Shown in pieces: positions 10,559 through 23,003 of a stretch of DNA of 64,000 bases; position 1 is the first letter of the stretch, and each line of letters begins with the position of its first letter. Source of the stretch: Pogostemon cablin (taxonomy: Eukaryota; Streptophyta; Magnoliopsida; Lamiales; Lamiaceae); contig CM042996.1 in assembly GCA_023678885.1 (NCBI GenBank), forward strand, positions 11,156,602 through 11,220,601, in the 5' to 3' direction. The translations under genes and the position numbers were made by a program. The notes under the pieces are model-generated. The model had not been told where the DNA came from. It made no database searches and worked only from the letters and a program-made list of their open reading frames with translations.

Positions 10559-11650
10559 AGGGTTAATTGTGTTAAAAACCACAAACTTTCAATGGATTGC
10601 AAATTAATCCCGACTTTTATAAAATTGCAATAAAAAACCACGACCTTTCATATTTGTGCAATTGGCACTCATCGGGCAGCTGAAGCTTGCCCGACCATTG
10701 ACGTAGCGTTAATCTTGCCACGTAAGATTTTATTTGATTGCACGAAAAACCTCAACATTTTAAAGATGTCTCAATATCTTTTCGCAATTTCACATTATAC
10801 ATAGGAGAATGACAAATATACTTATGAGATGTTTAAGGAATTTCATTATTTATAAAAAAATCATTTAAAATTAATTTATAGACTCAAGTTTTATACTAAG
10901 AAAAAATATTCATTAAAATTTAATTTAATTTATACAAACCAAAATAATTTCATGTACTTATCATCATACTTTCCGTTTTCATCCATCTCATACTTACCTT
11001 CATCACATCAAATCAATCAATAACCTCAAAAAGTTATATATTAATCTAAAAAATAACACTCCCACCTAACACACATAATATATTTTATACTTTATTTATT
11101 ATCTTAAAATACTACAATACCCTTAAAAAGTAAAAAAAAATTGTCAAAAAATAACTTTTTTAAAATTAAATATCTACCATACTAGTAAAGATAACTACAT
11201 GACAGTGGGATTAATAAAAATTAATAAACAAAAAATTAAAAGACTTTGTAAAAAAATAAATATTTAATATAACATTTAGTATGAAAATGAAAAATAAAAA
11301 TAAATATTTAATATAATCTTTAGTCATGAATTTAAATTTTAAAATAAAATATAAATTTTTTTATTAGATGATGTAATTTAAAAATAAAAATAAATTTTGA
11401 TGGTCATTTTTGCCAAAAACTCAAAGGTTGAGATTAAATTGCAATTTAAGTAAATGTTATGGTTTTTATTGCAATCAACTAGAAGCTGACGTGGTAAGGT
11501 CAACGCCACATCAGCGGTCGGGCATGCTTCAGGTGCCTGATGGATGTGAATTGCACAAATATAAAAGTTCATGGCTTTTTTTATAATTTTATAAAAGTCA
11601 GGATTAATTTGCAATTCGAAAAGTTCGTGGTTTTTAACGCAATTAACCCT
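10559..11650. mobile_element. 1.1 kb foldback element with about 170-bp terminal inverted repeats
   Basis: The left end AGGGTTAATTGTGTTAAAAA and the reverse complement of the right end AGGGTTAATTGCGTTAAAAA match. The similarity continues about 170 bp inward on both sides, including the GCAGCTGAAGCTTGCCCGACC / GCACCTGAAGCATGCCCGACC region. The core is AT-rich with no transposase. The flanks (AAAAAAT / AAATAAT) do not give a clean target duplication. It is a non-autonomous DNA transposon; long terminal repeats are compatible with a Mutator-type MITE, but that is not proven. The open frame at 11378-11686 lies on its right arm and is not a gene. Confidence 0.8.
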
Positions 11651-11736
11651 AAATAATAGTAATATATAATAAATATTGAACAACAATCATGAGAGCATGT
11701 TATAACATTAGTTTGTTATGACTGACAAATTAAATA

Positions 11737-11914
11737 CTCCCTCCGTCTGGTTCTAAGGTATCCATTTGCTTTTTGCACGTGTTCGGTTCTATGATATCCA
11801 TTTACTTTTTGCACGTGGATTAAGGGTCATATTGTGTATTTTTTACTAAATAAATATCTTTGAAGTGAACGCCAGAAATAGTAAAATGAATACATTAGAA
11901 GCGGACAGAGGGAG
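11737..11914. mobile_element. Stowaway-like MITE (178 bp)
   Basis: The left end CTCCCTCCGTCTGGTTCTAA and the reverse complement of the right end CTCCCTCTGTCCGCTTCTAA match. TA occurs on both flanks at 11735-11736 and 11915-11916. Confidence 0.88.
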
Positions 11915-12019
11915 TATTAATTTTAGTCTAATAAATTATGAACTTTTATATTTTGATTATTATCTATGTTTTAATTTTCATACAAATCTTTTTAAATCTG
12001 TGTGTTGCATGAACAGGAT

Positions 12020-12125
<106 letters not shown>

Positions 12126-12589
12126 GTATACTATAGTAGAAACCTTATCTTGATGACGTGTCGTCTCTAGAGCGTTCCAATGTAACGTGTAATTTTTTCC
12201 ATTTTTTTGGATTTTTTAATACTTTTTTAATATTTTCCTTATTTACTTTTAATTAACTTCCTTATTTAATATTTTCTCTTTTAAATAATGTGTTTTTATT
12301 TTTAATAATAATTAAATTTTTAATATTTTATTTTTTTATTTGGGTATCATTAATTAATTACTAAATCTATTAATGCAATAAATTAATTAATATCAAATTA
12401 AATCATATATGTAAAGGGAAAAAAGAATATTTCATATAATATTCTCTCTCGCCCCACATATAAATAAGATTTTTTTGTTATTCATTCTAAATACTCACAT
12501 TCGATTCTTCAAAAGGAATATGAGTTTTCTTCAAGTTTCTCTAGATAATTGATTTATGAAAGTATAAAAATTTATTTCGATAGAGCGAA

Positions 12590-13040
12590 TCAAGTAGAGA
12601 TTCGATCTACCTCAAAAAAATTGATTCAAGTATTCTTCAAGAGGAAGGGAACTGATTAAAATATGCTTGAATCGTTTTACCTCTTAAGAATCAATTCTTC
12701 AAGAGAAAAAAATTGATTCAAGTATTCTTGAATAGATTTACATCAATTTTTCAAGAGTAAGAGCATCGATTCAAGTATTCTTGAATCGATTTATATCGCG
12801 GAAAAGAAAACTTATTGATTTATATCTTAAGAATCGATTTTTCAAGAAAAAAAATTGATTCAAGTATTATATTTTAAGAATCGGTTCAAGAATTCTTTAA
12901 GATCTACCTCTAAAGTATTGATTTAAGGTATTGATTCATGTATTCTTCAAGTGAAAGAGGATAGACGATTCAAATACTCTTGAATCGATTTACCTCTAGA
13001 AAATAAGAGGTTAAAAAACTAATTCATGTATAGAATCGAA
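12590..13040. repeat. Inverted-word array GATTCAAG/CTTGAATC in Helitron 1
   Basis: The words ATTCAAG and CTTGAAT(C) alternate many times, typically as GATTCAAG, TATT, CTTGAATC, ending in CGATTTACCTC. AAGAATCGATTCTT-type palindromes and TCTTCAAGAGGAAG are interspersed. The array can fold into a row of short hairpins. Confidence 0.75.
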
Positions 13041-13661
13041 AGCTTGAGTTCTTTAAGTTAAATCATTATTTCATATCAAATAATAATAAAATTGAGTTTG
13101 TAAATATTTGTTAATTTTTTAAATTTAGTATATTAATGTTTATTTATTTACATATATCTTAATTATTAAATTATGACATATGAATTATAATATTTATTTT
13201 TTAGTTGTTTATATAATTTGAAACTAATAAAATTAAATAAAAAATAAAATTAATAAATTCATTACAAATTTATGAATATTTAAAATAATATTATATATAA
13301 ATAAATTTTATTTATAATATATATATATATTAATTACAGTATAGCAAAGTCATTTTTCGCTAACGTGTTGTTCACGTATAATCTTACTATTTATTTATTT
13401 TTTCTATACACTTATTATGACTTATTTACTTTAGTATCATTAATTACAATTAATAAATAAATCTTTCGATATAAATAAATAAATAAGTATCAAATCAAAT
13501 CATGTATAGAAAAAAGAATAAAATAAAATTTTTTACATATATAATTGATATTTATTTTAGACAAACAGTAAAATTAAGGATTTATTACTAAGAGTTACAT
13601 ATTTTGATCATAATGACACTTAAATACTATAAAAAATGAAATACTAACAACTATATAAATA

Positions 13662-15576
13662 TGCCACACCCCAGTTTTCAATAAATAGAAAGGAATATTT
13701 ATTCGCAATTCTTTGGTAATATCATCATTCAGTGCGGACGTGAACCATAAAATAAAGTTAATAAAATATCATAAACAGTGGAAATTATACAAAAGTGTAT
13801 CATAAGAATTTATATAAAGAGATTTTTGGCGCAGCGCGTTAATTATAAAGCTTTCACTCAACGCATCCGCCCCCGGTACGCCGTCGTAGCCTCAACCTGA
13901 AAAGGGTTTGGAGTGGAAGGGGTGAGCGTGTGAAATACACTCAGTGGGTTAACTTAAATGATTGCACAGTTAAAAATAAATATGCATGCCAAATATACCA
14001 TAAGATGTAACATATGCCATTTGATAAAATAATTTGCATATTGTCGTTCGATAACTTAATGAAAATATTTTAGACCGAATCGTCATCCGATAACTTGTGT
14101 TAGTTGGTATATGTGTACCAGGCCGTCACCCCAATACAATGATAGCATACTTTGAAATATATTTTAGTACTGAACCGACGTAGCCAGTAACTTGTGTTAG
14201 TTGGTATATGTGCACCGAGTCGTCACCCCGTACAAGTGTTAGTAGAAAATAATTATCATCGAACTAAAAGCACACATGACACATAACATGTCATATCAGT
14301 AACACATATCACATCTTAACATAGCAATCATGACATAAAATGTAACACTCGGTAAAGAGTGAAAGTTACCCCCACCTTGATATTCTTGGAAATAGTAGAC
14401 TGGACTAGACTTGCTCTTCGATCTCAGAAATCCTTGAAAATGATATACTAATTTTATTACAAATATAAAATAAATATTTTTCACTTAAAATAATAATAGT
14501 GATAAAAATTAGAATAATTCTATTTAATGAAAAATTATACTTATAAATGAAAAGTAAGATAATAATAATAATAATATTTAAAATAAAAAGTTAAGATAAT
14601 AATATAAAATTATAATCATAAAATTAAAATATATAATTATAAAATAAATATATAATATGTATTACTGCTTGCATAAAACCTACAAAATTGTTATTGAAAT
14701 ATATAATTTTATAAATTGTAATCAAGTCCCTGCATTATATTAAATTCTTATTTAAACTTACCCTAAACTTTATACTTATTGCAAAATGACCCAACTTGAG
14801 TTATACAACTCCGTTTGAAATTTCGAAAACACCGTTGGAATCCTCGTGAGGTGAGGATCACATCAATACCAATTTTGTATCAAAATGTTAAACTTTAGAA
14901 AATATGAAATTATACAGTGAAGTGGGTTTCTTCCCAACTTCTTCATTTTACGTCAAAACTAAAAACTAATTATACCTTTGTGATCCTCGTGAGGAGAGCT
15001 TCAAAACGGACTATAATATCAAAGCTAACTCACACCGAAATAAAATCTGCCATTAAAGGGGTTGAAACTTTGACGGAGCTTTTCTAGCTCAAAATGACAT
15101 CTATTTTATAAAAGAATTATACATTTGGAATCTACGCTTCGAGACGAACATTTTGGTATATAATAGGATAAGAATAAAACACAAATAAATGAATTACTAA
15201 AAGAGCAGTGTGTGAGAAAGTTTTTATATATATATATATATACGTGTGTTTACATATATGTATATATATTGTGTGTGAAGATGGTAGTAGTATATACACA
15301 CACATGTGGAAAACTTGGTGGCAAAGTTTGAACACACTATATCAAACGTCATTATCCTTATCCAAAATCATTAATTCTTATCCAAAATTCTTTCCACTTG
15401 CACACACATCCACTTGTTCATTCCCACTTGCACACTTGCACACAATTAAATATTATTTACTATTATTATAATTATATAATATATAATAATTAAAATATAA
15501 TATGTATAAAAAAAATACAGTTTTATAAAATATAAAATTTACGAAAATATAAATTACGAAATATTGGGGTGTTACA
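13662..15576 (-). repeat. Left LTR (3' LTR) of the reduced element
   Basis: This 1915-bp copy contains an internal near-duplication of about 100 bp with the phrase AACTTGTGTTAGTTGGTATA at about 14093-14120 and 14190-14218. The open frame at 14296-14484 is part of the LTR and is repeated in the other copy, so it is not treated as a gene. Confidence 0.88.
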
Positions 15577-15857
15577 ATCTATCCCCCTAAAAATAATTTC
15601 GTCCTCGAAATTTAGAAAAACTCTCATTTTAAAGAAACGAAGTAAATAGTAAAATAAACACTTATATACCTTGAAGCTGACGTCGTGTACTAGGTAGATG
15701 CGTAGCGAGTATCATTAAAAAAAATTATTTAAATAAAAATCCTCCAAAATATAGATTCATAAATAATTTATTTAAAAAAAATACGAATCCACAGAAATGT
15801 AGATCCATGAATAACTGATTTTAAAAAAAATACGAGCCCACAGAAATGTATACCATC
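15577..15857 (-). other. Internal remnant of the reduced LTR element
   Basis: These 281 bp hold the polypurine side of a gypsy element: TTTCGAGGACGAAAT, then AGGGGGATAGA, before the LTR on the minus strand. At the other end, TGGTAT follows the 5' LTR by two bases. This may be the start of a tRNA-iMet primer site, cut off after six matching bases. Three near-repeats of the type CC(A/C)CAGAAATGTA are also present. Confidence 0.6.
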
Positions 15858-17777
15858 TGTCACGCCCCAGTTTTCAATAAATAGAAAGGAATATTTATTC
15901 GCAATTCTTTGGTAATATCATCATTCAGTGCGGACGTGAACCATAAAATAAAGTTAATAAAATATCATAAACAGTGGAAATTATACAAAAGTGTATCATA
16001 AGAATTTATATAAAGAGATTTTTGGCGCAGCGCGTTAATTATAAAGCTTTCACTCAACGCATCCGCCCCCGGTACGCCGTCGTAGCCTCAACCTGAAAAG
16101 GGTTTGGAGTGGAAGGGGTGAGCGTGTGAAATACACTCAGTGGGTTAACTTAAATAATTGCACAGTTAAAAATAAATATGCATGCCAAATATACCATAAG
16201 ATGTAACATATGCCATTTGATAAAATAATTTGCATATTGTCGTTCGATAACTTAATGAAAATATTTTAGACCGAATCGTCATCCGATAACTTGTGTTAGT
16301 TGGTATATGTGTACCAGGCCGTCACCCCAATACAATGATAGCATACTTTGAAATATATTTTAGTACTGAACCGACGTAGCCAGTAACTTGTGTTAGTTGG
16401 TATATGTGCACCGAGTCGTCACCCCGTACAAGTGTTAGTAGAAAATATTTATCATCGAACTAAAAGCACACATGACACATAACATGTCATATCAGTAACA
16501 CATATCACATTTTAACATAGCAATCATGACATAAAATGTAACACTCGGTAAAGAGTGAAAGTTACCCCCACCTTGATATTCTTGGAAATAGTAGACTGGA
16601 CTAGACTTACTCTTCGATCTCAGAAATCCTTGAAAATGATATACTAATTTTATTACAAATATAAAATAAATATTTTTCACTTAAAATAATAATAGTGATA
16701 AAAATTAGAATAATTCTATTTAATGAAAAATTATACTTATAAATGAAAAGTAAGATAATAATAATAATAATAATATTTAAAATAAAAACTTAAGATAATA
16801 ATATAAAATTATAATCATAAAATTAAAATATATAATTATAAAATAAATATATAATATGTATTACTGCTTGCATAAAACCTACAAAATTGTTATTGAAATA
16901 TATAATTTTATAAATTGTAATCAAGTCCCTGCATTATATTAAATTCTTATTTAAACTTACCCTAAACTTTATACTTATTACAAAATGACCCAACTTGAGT
17001 TATACAACTCCGTTTGAAATTCCGAAAACACCGTTGGAATCCTCGTGAGGTGAGGATCACATCAATACCAATTTTGTATCAAAATGTTAAAGTTTAGAAA
17101 ATATGAAATTATACAGTGAAGTGAGTTTCTTCCCAACTTCTTCATTTTACGTCAAAACTAAAAACTAATTATACCTTTGTGATCCTCGTGAGGAGAGCTT
17201 CAAAACGGACTATAATATCAAAGCTAACTCACACCGAAATAAAATCTGCCATTAAAGGGGTTGAAACTTTGACGGAGCTTTTCTAGCTCAAAATGACATC
17301 TATTTTATAAAAGAATTATACATTTGGAATCTACGCTTCGAGACGAACATTTTGGTATATAATAGGATAAGAATAAAACACAAATAAATGAATTACTAAA
17401 AGAGCAGTGTGTGAGAAAGTTTTTATATATATATATATATATACGTGTGTTTACATATATGTATATATATTGTGTGTGAAGATGGTAGTAGTATATACAC
17501 ACACATGTGGAAAACTTGGTGGCAAAGTTTGAACACACTATATCAAACGTCATTATCCTTATCCAAAATCATTAATTCTTATCCAAAATTCTTTCCACTT
17601 GCACACACACCCACTTGTTCATTCCCACTTGCACACTTGCACACAATTAAATATTATTTACTATTATTATAATTATATAATATATAATAATTAAAATATA
17701 ATATGTATAAAAAAAATACAGTTTTATAAAATATAAAATTTACGAAAATATAAATTACGAAATATTGAGGTGTTACA
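15858..17777 (-). repeat. Right LTR (5' LTR) of the reduced element
   Basis: This 1920-bp copy is almost identical to 13662-15576. It differs by scattered single bases and by the lengths of the TA and AAT runs. Confidence 0.88.
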
Positions 17778-18163
17778 ATAAATATACAGTAAAGACACAA
17801 AATTGTCCATATGTGGTTGCACATTTTTTTAGAGAGACAGTTGAGTAATAAATAGTTTTCAATTTTATTATATTATAAATTAACATTTGTAAAAAATACA
17901 AATCAAGATTATTTCAAATAATTAGAAAATATGTACATATATATTAATTGTTTACATGATTTAATTATGCGGTACAATATCAAAAGTCAAATATTATAAT
18001 TTGTTGCAAATTATTTATATTGATGAAAGAAATTGTCTAGCTATATATATAAAAAAAGAACTGCTTAATTATGTTGTTAAGTTATATATAACATGAATTA
18101 TTTATTTATAAAAAATAAGAATAATAATTAAATGATCCCGCGTTGCACGTGGGTTTCATATTA

Positions 18164-18165
<2 letters not shown>

Positions 18166-18226
<61 letters not shown>
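18166..18226. repeat. (TA)n microsatellite between the two Helitrons
   Basis: About 60 bp of TA repeats separate the 3' end of Helitron 1 from the 5' end of Helitron 2. Confidence 0.93.
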
Positions 18227-18227
<1 letters not shown>

Positions 18228-18363
18228 CAAAAAAATTTCTTGCTGACGTGTCGTCTCTAGAGTGCTCTAATGTGATATGTAATTTTCTCAATTTTTTGGA
18301 TTTTTAATACTTTTTTTTAATTTTTTTCTTATTTACTTTTAATTAACTTCCTTATTTAATATT

Positions 18364-18597
18364 GGGTAGGTCATGCGTGAGACAATTTTATACTTTTTTA
18401 AATAGTTATCACTTTCGCTATAAAACATTATCACTTTCGCTATAAAATGTTATCACTTTTTATTTATACTATAAATTGTTCATGAAATAACATTATCACT
18501 TTTCTTTAATTTAGTACACTTTTCAATATAAAAGTTATCACTTTCTGACCGTCTCACGTAAGCCCTTACGTGAGATGGTCTCATACAAGTCTTTACC
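18364..18597. mobile_element. 234-bp MITE with ATCACTTTCGCTATAAAA repeats
   Basis: The left end GGGTAGGTCATGCGTGAGAC and the reverse complement of the right end GGTAAAGACTTGTATGAGAC form imperfect terminal inverted repeats. The core repeats TTATCACTTTCGCTATAAAA. It interrupts Helitron 2 at a position where Helitron 1 is continuous (near 12278). A second copy lies in the pectin methylesterase intron at 56435-56684. Confidence 0.8.
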
Positions 18598-18889
18598 TTT
18601 AATTATTTTATTTTTTAAATAATGTGTTTTTTAATAATGATTAAATTTTTAATATTTTATTTATTTATTTATTCGGGTATCATTAATTAATTATTAAATT
18701 TTTTAATGTAATAAAATAACAAATATCAAATTAAATCATATATATATATAAAGGGAAAAAAAGAATATTCTATATAATATTCTCTCTCACCCCACCTATA
18801 AATAAGACTTTTTTGGTTATTCATTCTAAATACACACATTCTATTCTCCAAGAGGAATATGAGCTTTCTTCAAGTTCCTTTAGAGAAAA

Positions 18890-19480
18890 TCGAGATTTGA
18901 TTTACCTCTAAAAAATTGATTAAAGTATTCTTCAAGAGGAAGAGAACTAAGAGTAAGAAGATAGATTCAAGACTTGAATCGATATACATCTTACATATTA
19001 AGAATTAATTTTTCAAGAGGAAAAAAATCGATTCAAGTATTACCTCTTAAAAATCGATTCAAGTTATGAAAGTATAAAATTTTATTTCTATAGAGCGAAT
19101 CAAGTAGAGATTCGATCTACCTCTAAAAATTCGATTCAAGTACTTTTCAAAAGGAAGAGAACTGATTCACCTATTCTTGAATCAATTTACCTCTTAAATC
19201 GATTCTTCAAGAGGAAGAGAATCGATTCAAGTATTTTTGAATAGATTTACATCTTAAAAATTATTTTTTTAAAAGTAAAATGATCGATTCAAGTATTCTT
19301 TAATCGATTTACATCTTAAGAATCGATTCTTCAAGAGGAAGAAAATTGATTAAAGTATTACCTCTTAAAAATCGATTCAAGTATTCTTTAATATCTACCT
19401 CTAAAATATTGATTCGAGTATACTTCACGTGAAAGAGGATCAACGATTCAAGTACTCTTGAATCATTTACCTTTACAGAA
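18890..19480. repeat. Inverted-word array GATTCAAG/CTTGAATC in Helitron 2
   Basis: It is the counterpart of 12590-13040 but longer, with additional units. A perfect AAGAATCGATTCTT palindrome lies near 19318. Confidence 0.75.
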
Positions 19481-19706
19481 TAAGGGGTTGAAAAACTAAT
19501 TTATATATATAATCGAAAGCTTAAATTTGAGTTTGTAAATATTTGTTAATTTTTTAAATTTAGTATATTAATGTTTATTTATTTACATATATCTTAATTA
19601 TTCAATTATGACATATGGATTATAAAATTTATTTTCTTTAATTGTTTATATAATTTGAAACTAATAAAATTAATAAATTCATTACAAATTTATAAATATT
19701 TAAAAG

Positions 19707-19996
19707 AAGACAAAGTCTCTTGTGAGACATTACTTATGTGAGACGATTGTGAAACGTGTTAAAGTATGTCTATTATTTAGATAAAGTATGTTTAATAATT
19801 GTTAAAGTATGTATTCTAAAGTATGCTGGATTATGCATTAAAGTTTGATTTTATTGTGTTATAATTTGATTTATTATTGACATACTTTAACTGTAAATAA
19901 ACATATTTTATCTATACAATAAGCACACTTTAGTGATGGATCGACTCGTCTCACACCGGTTTCACAAATAAGTCGTCTCACAAGAGAGTGTCTCTT
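19707..19996. mobile_element. 290-bp MITE with 22-bp terminal inverted repeats
   Basis: The left end AAGACAAAGTCTCTTGTGAG and the reverse complement of the right end AAGAGACACTCTCTTGTGAG match, with AAAAG on both sides (19702-19706 and 19997-20001). The corresponding site in Helitron 1 (near 13283) is empty. The core holds AAAGTATG-type repeats. Confidence 0.83.
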
Positions 19997-20035
19997 AAAA
20001 GAATATTATATATAAATTAATTTTATTTATATTAT

Positions 20036-20037
<2 letters not shown>

Positions 20038-20127
<90 letters not shown>
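20038..20127. repeat. Compound (CA)n(TA)n microsatellite
   Basis: About 30 bp of CA repeats are followed by about 60 bp of TA repeats inside Helitron 2. Confidence 0.95.
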
Positions 20128-20130
<3 letters not shown>

Positions 20131-22143
20131 CATTTATTTCTTAAAAATAACAATTAATGGAAATAGAATTATTATTATATAGTTAATTAAGAAATACTAA
20201 AGCATAATGATGAGTAAAAAGTAATACTTCACTTAAATATTATTTATAATATTACATAAAAAAAATATACATATAGCAACTATTTAAAATATTTTAATAA
20301 TTTTATTTTAATTAATTATAAAAAGCTTCACCTTATTTATCACAAATAATCAATATATATTAATTATAGTATAGCAAAGTGTTCTCGTATAGGTTTACTA
20401 TTTATTTATTTTTCTTATACACTTATTTATATTCATTAATTGCAATTAAATTCGATATAAATAAATAAATTAGTATCAAATCAAATGATGTATGGAAGAA
20501 AAAAATAAATTGAGTTTTTTTATATTTATAATTGATATTTATTTTAGACAAACAGTAAAATTAAGAATTTATTACTAGAAGTTACATACAATGATCATAA
20601 TTGTACTTAAATATAATAAAAAAATAAATACTAACAATTATATAAATATACAGTAAAGAGACAAAATTGCCCCTACGTGGTTGACATTTTTTTTAGAGAG
20701 ACATGTGGAGTAATAAATAATTTTCAATTGTATTATGTTATAAACTAACATTTTAAAAAAATAAGTTGAGATTCTTTCAAATAATTATAATATATGTAAA
20801 TATATATTAACTATTAACTTTTTACATGATTTACTTATACGTTATATTATCAAAAGTCAAATGTTATACTTTGTTGCAAATTTTTTATACTAATGAAAGA
20901 AATTGTTTAGTTATAAGAAAAAAATCTCCTTAATTAATTTTGTTACATTATATAACAAGGATTATTTAATCATAAAAAATAAGAATAATAATTAAATGAT
21001 CCCGCATTTTACGCGGGTTTCATACTAGTATATATATAATTATTTGAAAATTTTGAATTTGATAAAATTCTTGTTGTGTTTGATGTGTGTGATTTAATAA
21101 TCATACTTATATGTTCTTTTAAGTTTTAAATTTACAAAATTTCACTAAGAAGTAGAATTAATTCATTGTTGTTTATACAGTTAATTTTTTTTTAGAATAT
21201 ATTATTTATGAATTGAATTTTTAAATATTCCATTTTACATTTAGATTAATGAATTTGAATTTTGAATATGTTTCTATTGATATTATATAATAATTTAAGC
21301 GGCCAATAAATTTAATTTTTTTTTACAAAGTCTATTAAATTAAATCTTTTTCTTTTTCCACTAAATATTAATTATTAGAATTTAAAATGTTATAGTTAGT
21401 AATCGAAAAATACCAGAAAATTATCACTTTTTGTTGTTGAAATGGAATTTTTATTGCCTTTTACAGAAATATCAAACTCAAAGAGTAACAATAAATTAAA
21501 TATAGAATAATACTAGAAAATTATCACTTTTTTGTTGTTAAAATGGTATTTTGTTACCTTTTACCGAATTATTAAACTCAAAAGAGTAACAATAAATTAA
21601 ATATTACTCTCACCCGTCCCCGATAAATTGTGCACGCATTCAGAAGCGCGGAGATTAAAAAGAATTAATTTTTTTATATATAAAAATATGTAAAATTATT
21701 GGAATGCGTGAAAAAGTGAGAATTTGAAGTATAATTAAATAAAAATTGTGTATAAAATTGTTGGGATGTGTGTAAAAGTGAGTAATATTTTAATGTATTT
21801 TTTCTTTTTCTATAAATGTGCATAAATATTAGGACAACAAAAGTGTGTAGTTGTTAGTGAGAAGGAGGAAATATTATAGATGTAATGGGTAATTGAGAAT
21901 TGAATCAAGGGTTCTTTGGGCACAAACCCATAAGTAGGAAAAATGTGTTTTTATATGAGTAAATAGAAAAAATATAATCTATTTGAAAGTGTGCATTATT
22001 GATTTTGTCTCAATTTTTTTTATGTTAGATTGTACCTTCCATTGGAGATGACCTTAATGAGTTTAGAATTAGTGATTTCAGAAAAGGAAACGCCTATTCA
22101 CAATTCCAATTTTATTAAATATACTCCACTAAATTAAAAGATA

Positions 22144-22692
22144 CTCCTTCCGTCTAACAATAACGTTTACACATTTCTATTTTGGGTTTCCATAAAAAGG
22201 TTTACATTTCCCTTTATAGCAAATGAGACTCACACAAATTATTTTAATATATCCATGAGCCGCCCACAACACTACACTAATACGACTGTCCACTATAAAT
22301 TAAAATATTATTTTTCTTTCCTCAATTCACATTAAAATACCACTCCCTCCGTCCCGGGTATTTGTTCACGTTTATATGGGCACGAAGATTAAGAAGTGTT
22401 ATTTTTTTAATATATAATGAAAAAAGTAAGGATAAGTTGGTAATTTAAAGAGAAAAAGTAAATAACGTTATTGTGAATGATAAATAAAGTGTAAGAATGT
22501 GAAAAAAGTTGTTGTGAATGATGAATAAAGTGTAAAAAAGGTAATAATATATTTTTACTATTAGTTGAATGTTAATAAATATCTGTGACACCTCAAAATG
22601 GAAAGTGTGAATAAATACGTGGGACGGAAGAAGTACCTTTCTTAATCCCCGTACAAAAAGTAATCATAAATATTTTAACGGGACGGAGGAAA
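22144..22692. mobile_element. Stowaway-like MITE interrupted by another MITE
   Basis: The left end CTCCTTCCGTCTAACAATAA follows TA. The right end reverse-complements to TTTCCTCCGTCCCGTTAAAA and is followed by TA. The middle (22343-22633) is a separate MITE with its own ends. Confidence 0.7.
22343..22633. mobile_element. Nested Stowaway-like MITE
   Basis: The ends are CTCCCTCCGTCCCGGGTATT and, reverse-complemented, CTTCTTCCGTCCCACGTATT. TACC occurs on both flanks. It sits inside the MITE at 22144-22692. Confidence 0.72.
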
Positions 22693-23003
22693 TAAATATA
22701 TAAATTACTAAATAAATATACCCCCATTGTTGACTATTTTATCCTTTTAATAAATCAAATCCCAACCTTTTAATAAAACTAAATCCGTTGAGGGCTATTT
22801 CTAAACCGTTCATACTGATAGAGAGAAGAGAGAGTAACTCAAATTGAATTAGACTGCAAATGATTCAAGCGGATTAAAATTAATATTAATACTCCGGGTC
22901 ATTGGTTTGATTGACCTGGTTGGACACTAACAACATAGGTACGGTAAATTTGGCCGTATATAAATAAATGCTCGTAATTATTATTTATGAATTTAGATTG
23001 TAA

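Larger units (their letters stand above)
13662..17777 (-). mobile_element. LTR retrotransposon reduced to two LTRs and 281 bp
   Basis: Two nearly identical LTRs of about 1.92 kb (13662-15576 and 15858-17777) flank only 281 bp. On the minus strand the LTRs begin TGTAACACC and end TG(A/G)CA, the gypsy chromovirus style. Next to the left LTR the interior keeps TTTCGAGGACGAAAT on the minus strand, which also precedes the 3' LTR of the complete Tekay-type element at 31450-31490. ATAAATA lies on both sides (at least 5 bp usable as target duplication), and the intact sister Helitron carries one copy. The few differences between the LTRs suggest recent insertion. Almost all of gag-pol is deleted. Confidence 0.85.
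12127..18164 (+). mobile_element. Non-autonomous Helitron 1, split by an LTR element
   Basis: The 5' end has TATACTATAGTAGAAACC followed by GACGTGTCGTCTCTAGAG. The 3' end has the hairpin CCCGCGTTGCACGTGGG (18137-18153) followed by TTTCATATTAA. Its sister at 18225-21028 ends in CTAG at the equivalent place. A terminal hairpin plus a CTRR-like end is the Helitron signature, and this form is close to Arabidopsis ATREP ends from memory. Own sequence is 12127-13661 and about 17783-18164, roughly 1.9 kb. The rest is the LTR element at 13662-17777, and the sister Helitron shows the uninterrupted site at 20640-20650. No Rep/helicase is encoded. Confidence 0.75.
18225..21028 (+). mobile_element. Non-autonomous Helitron 2, with two nested MITEs
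   Basis: It is homologous to Helitron 1 over its full length, from GACGTGTCGTCTCTAGAG near 18244 to the 3' hairpin CCCGCATTTTACGCGGG at 21001-21017 and CATACTAG ending at 21028. A T follows, as expected for insertion between A and T. Nested MITEs at 18364-18597 and 19707-19996 are absent from Helitron 1. No Rep/helicase frame is present. Confidence 0.75.

Noticed and set aside
14296..14484. 62-codon frame repeated at 16492-16680
   Set aside because: It is duplicated only because it lies in both LTRs of the reduced element; no domain.
21605..21870. Another Stowaway-like MITE
   Set aside because: The ends (CTCTCACCCGTCCCC and GAAGGAGG) do not form a convincing inverted repeat. It is mentioned only as a possibility in the intergenic entry.
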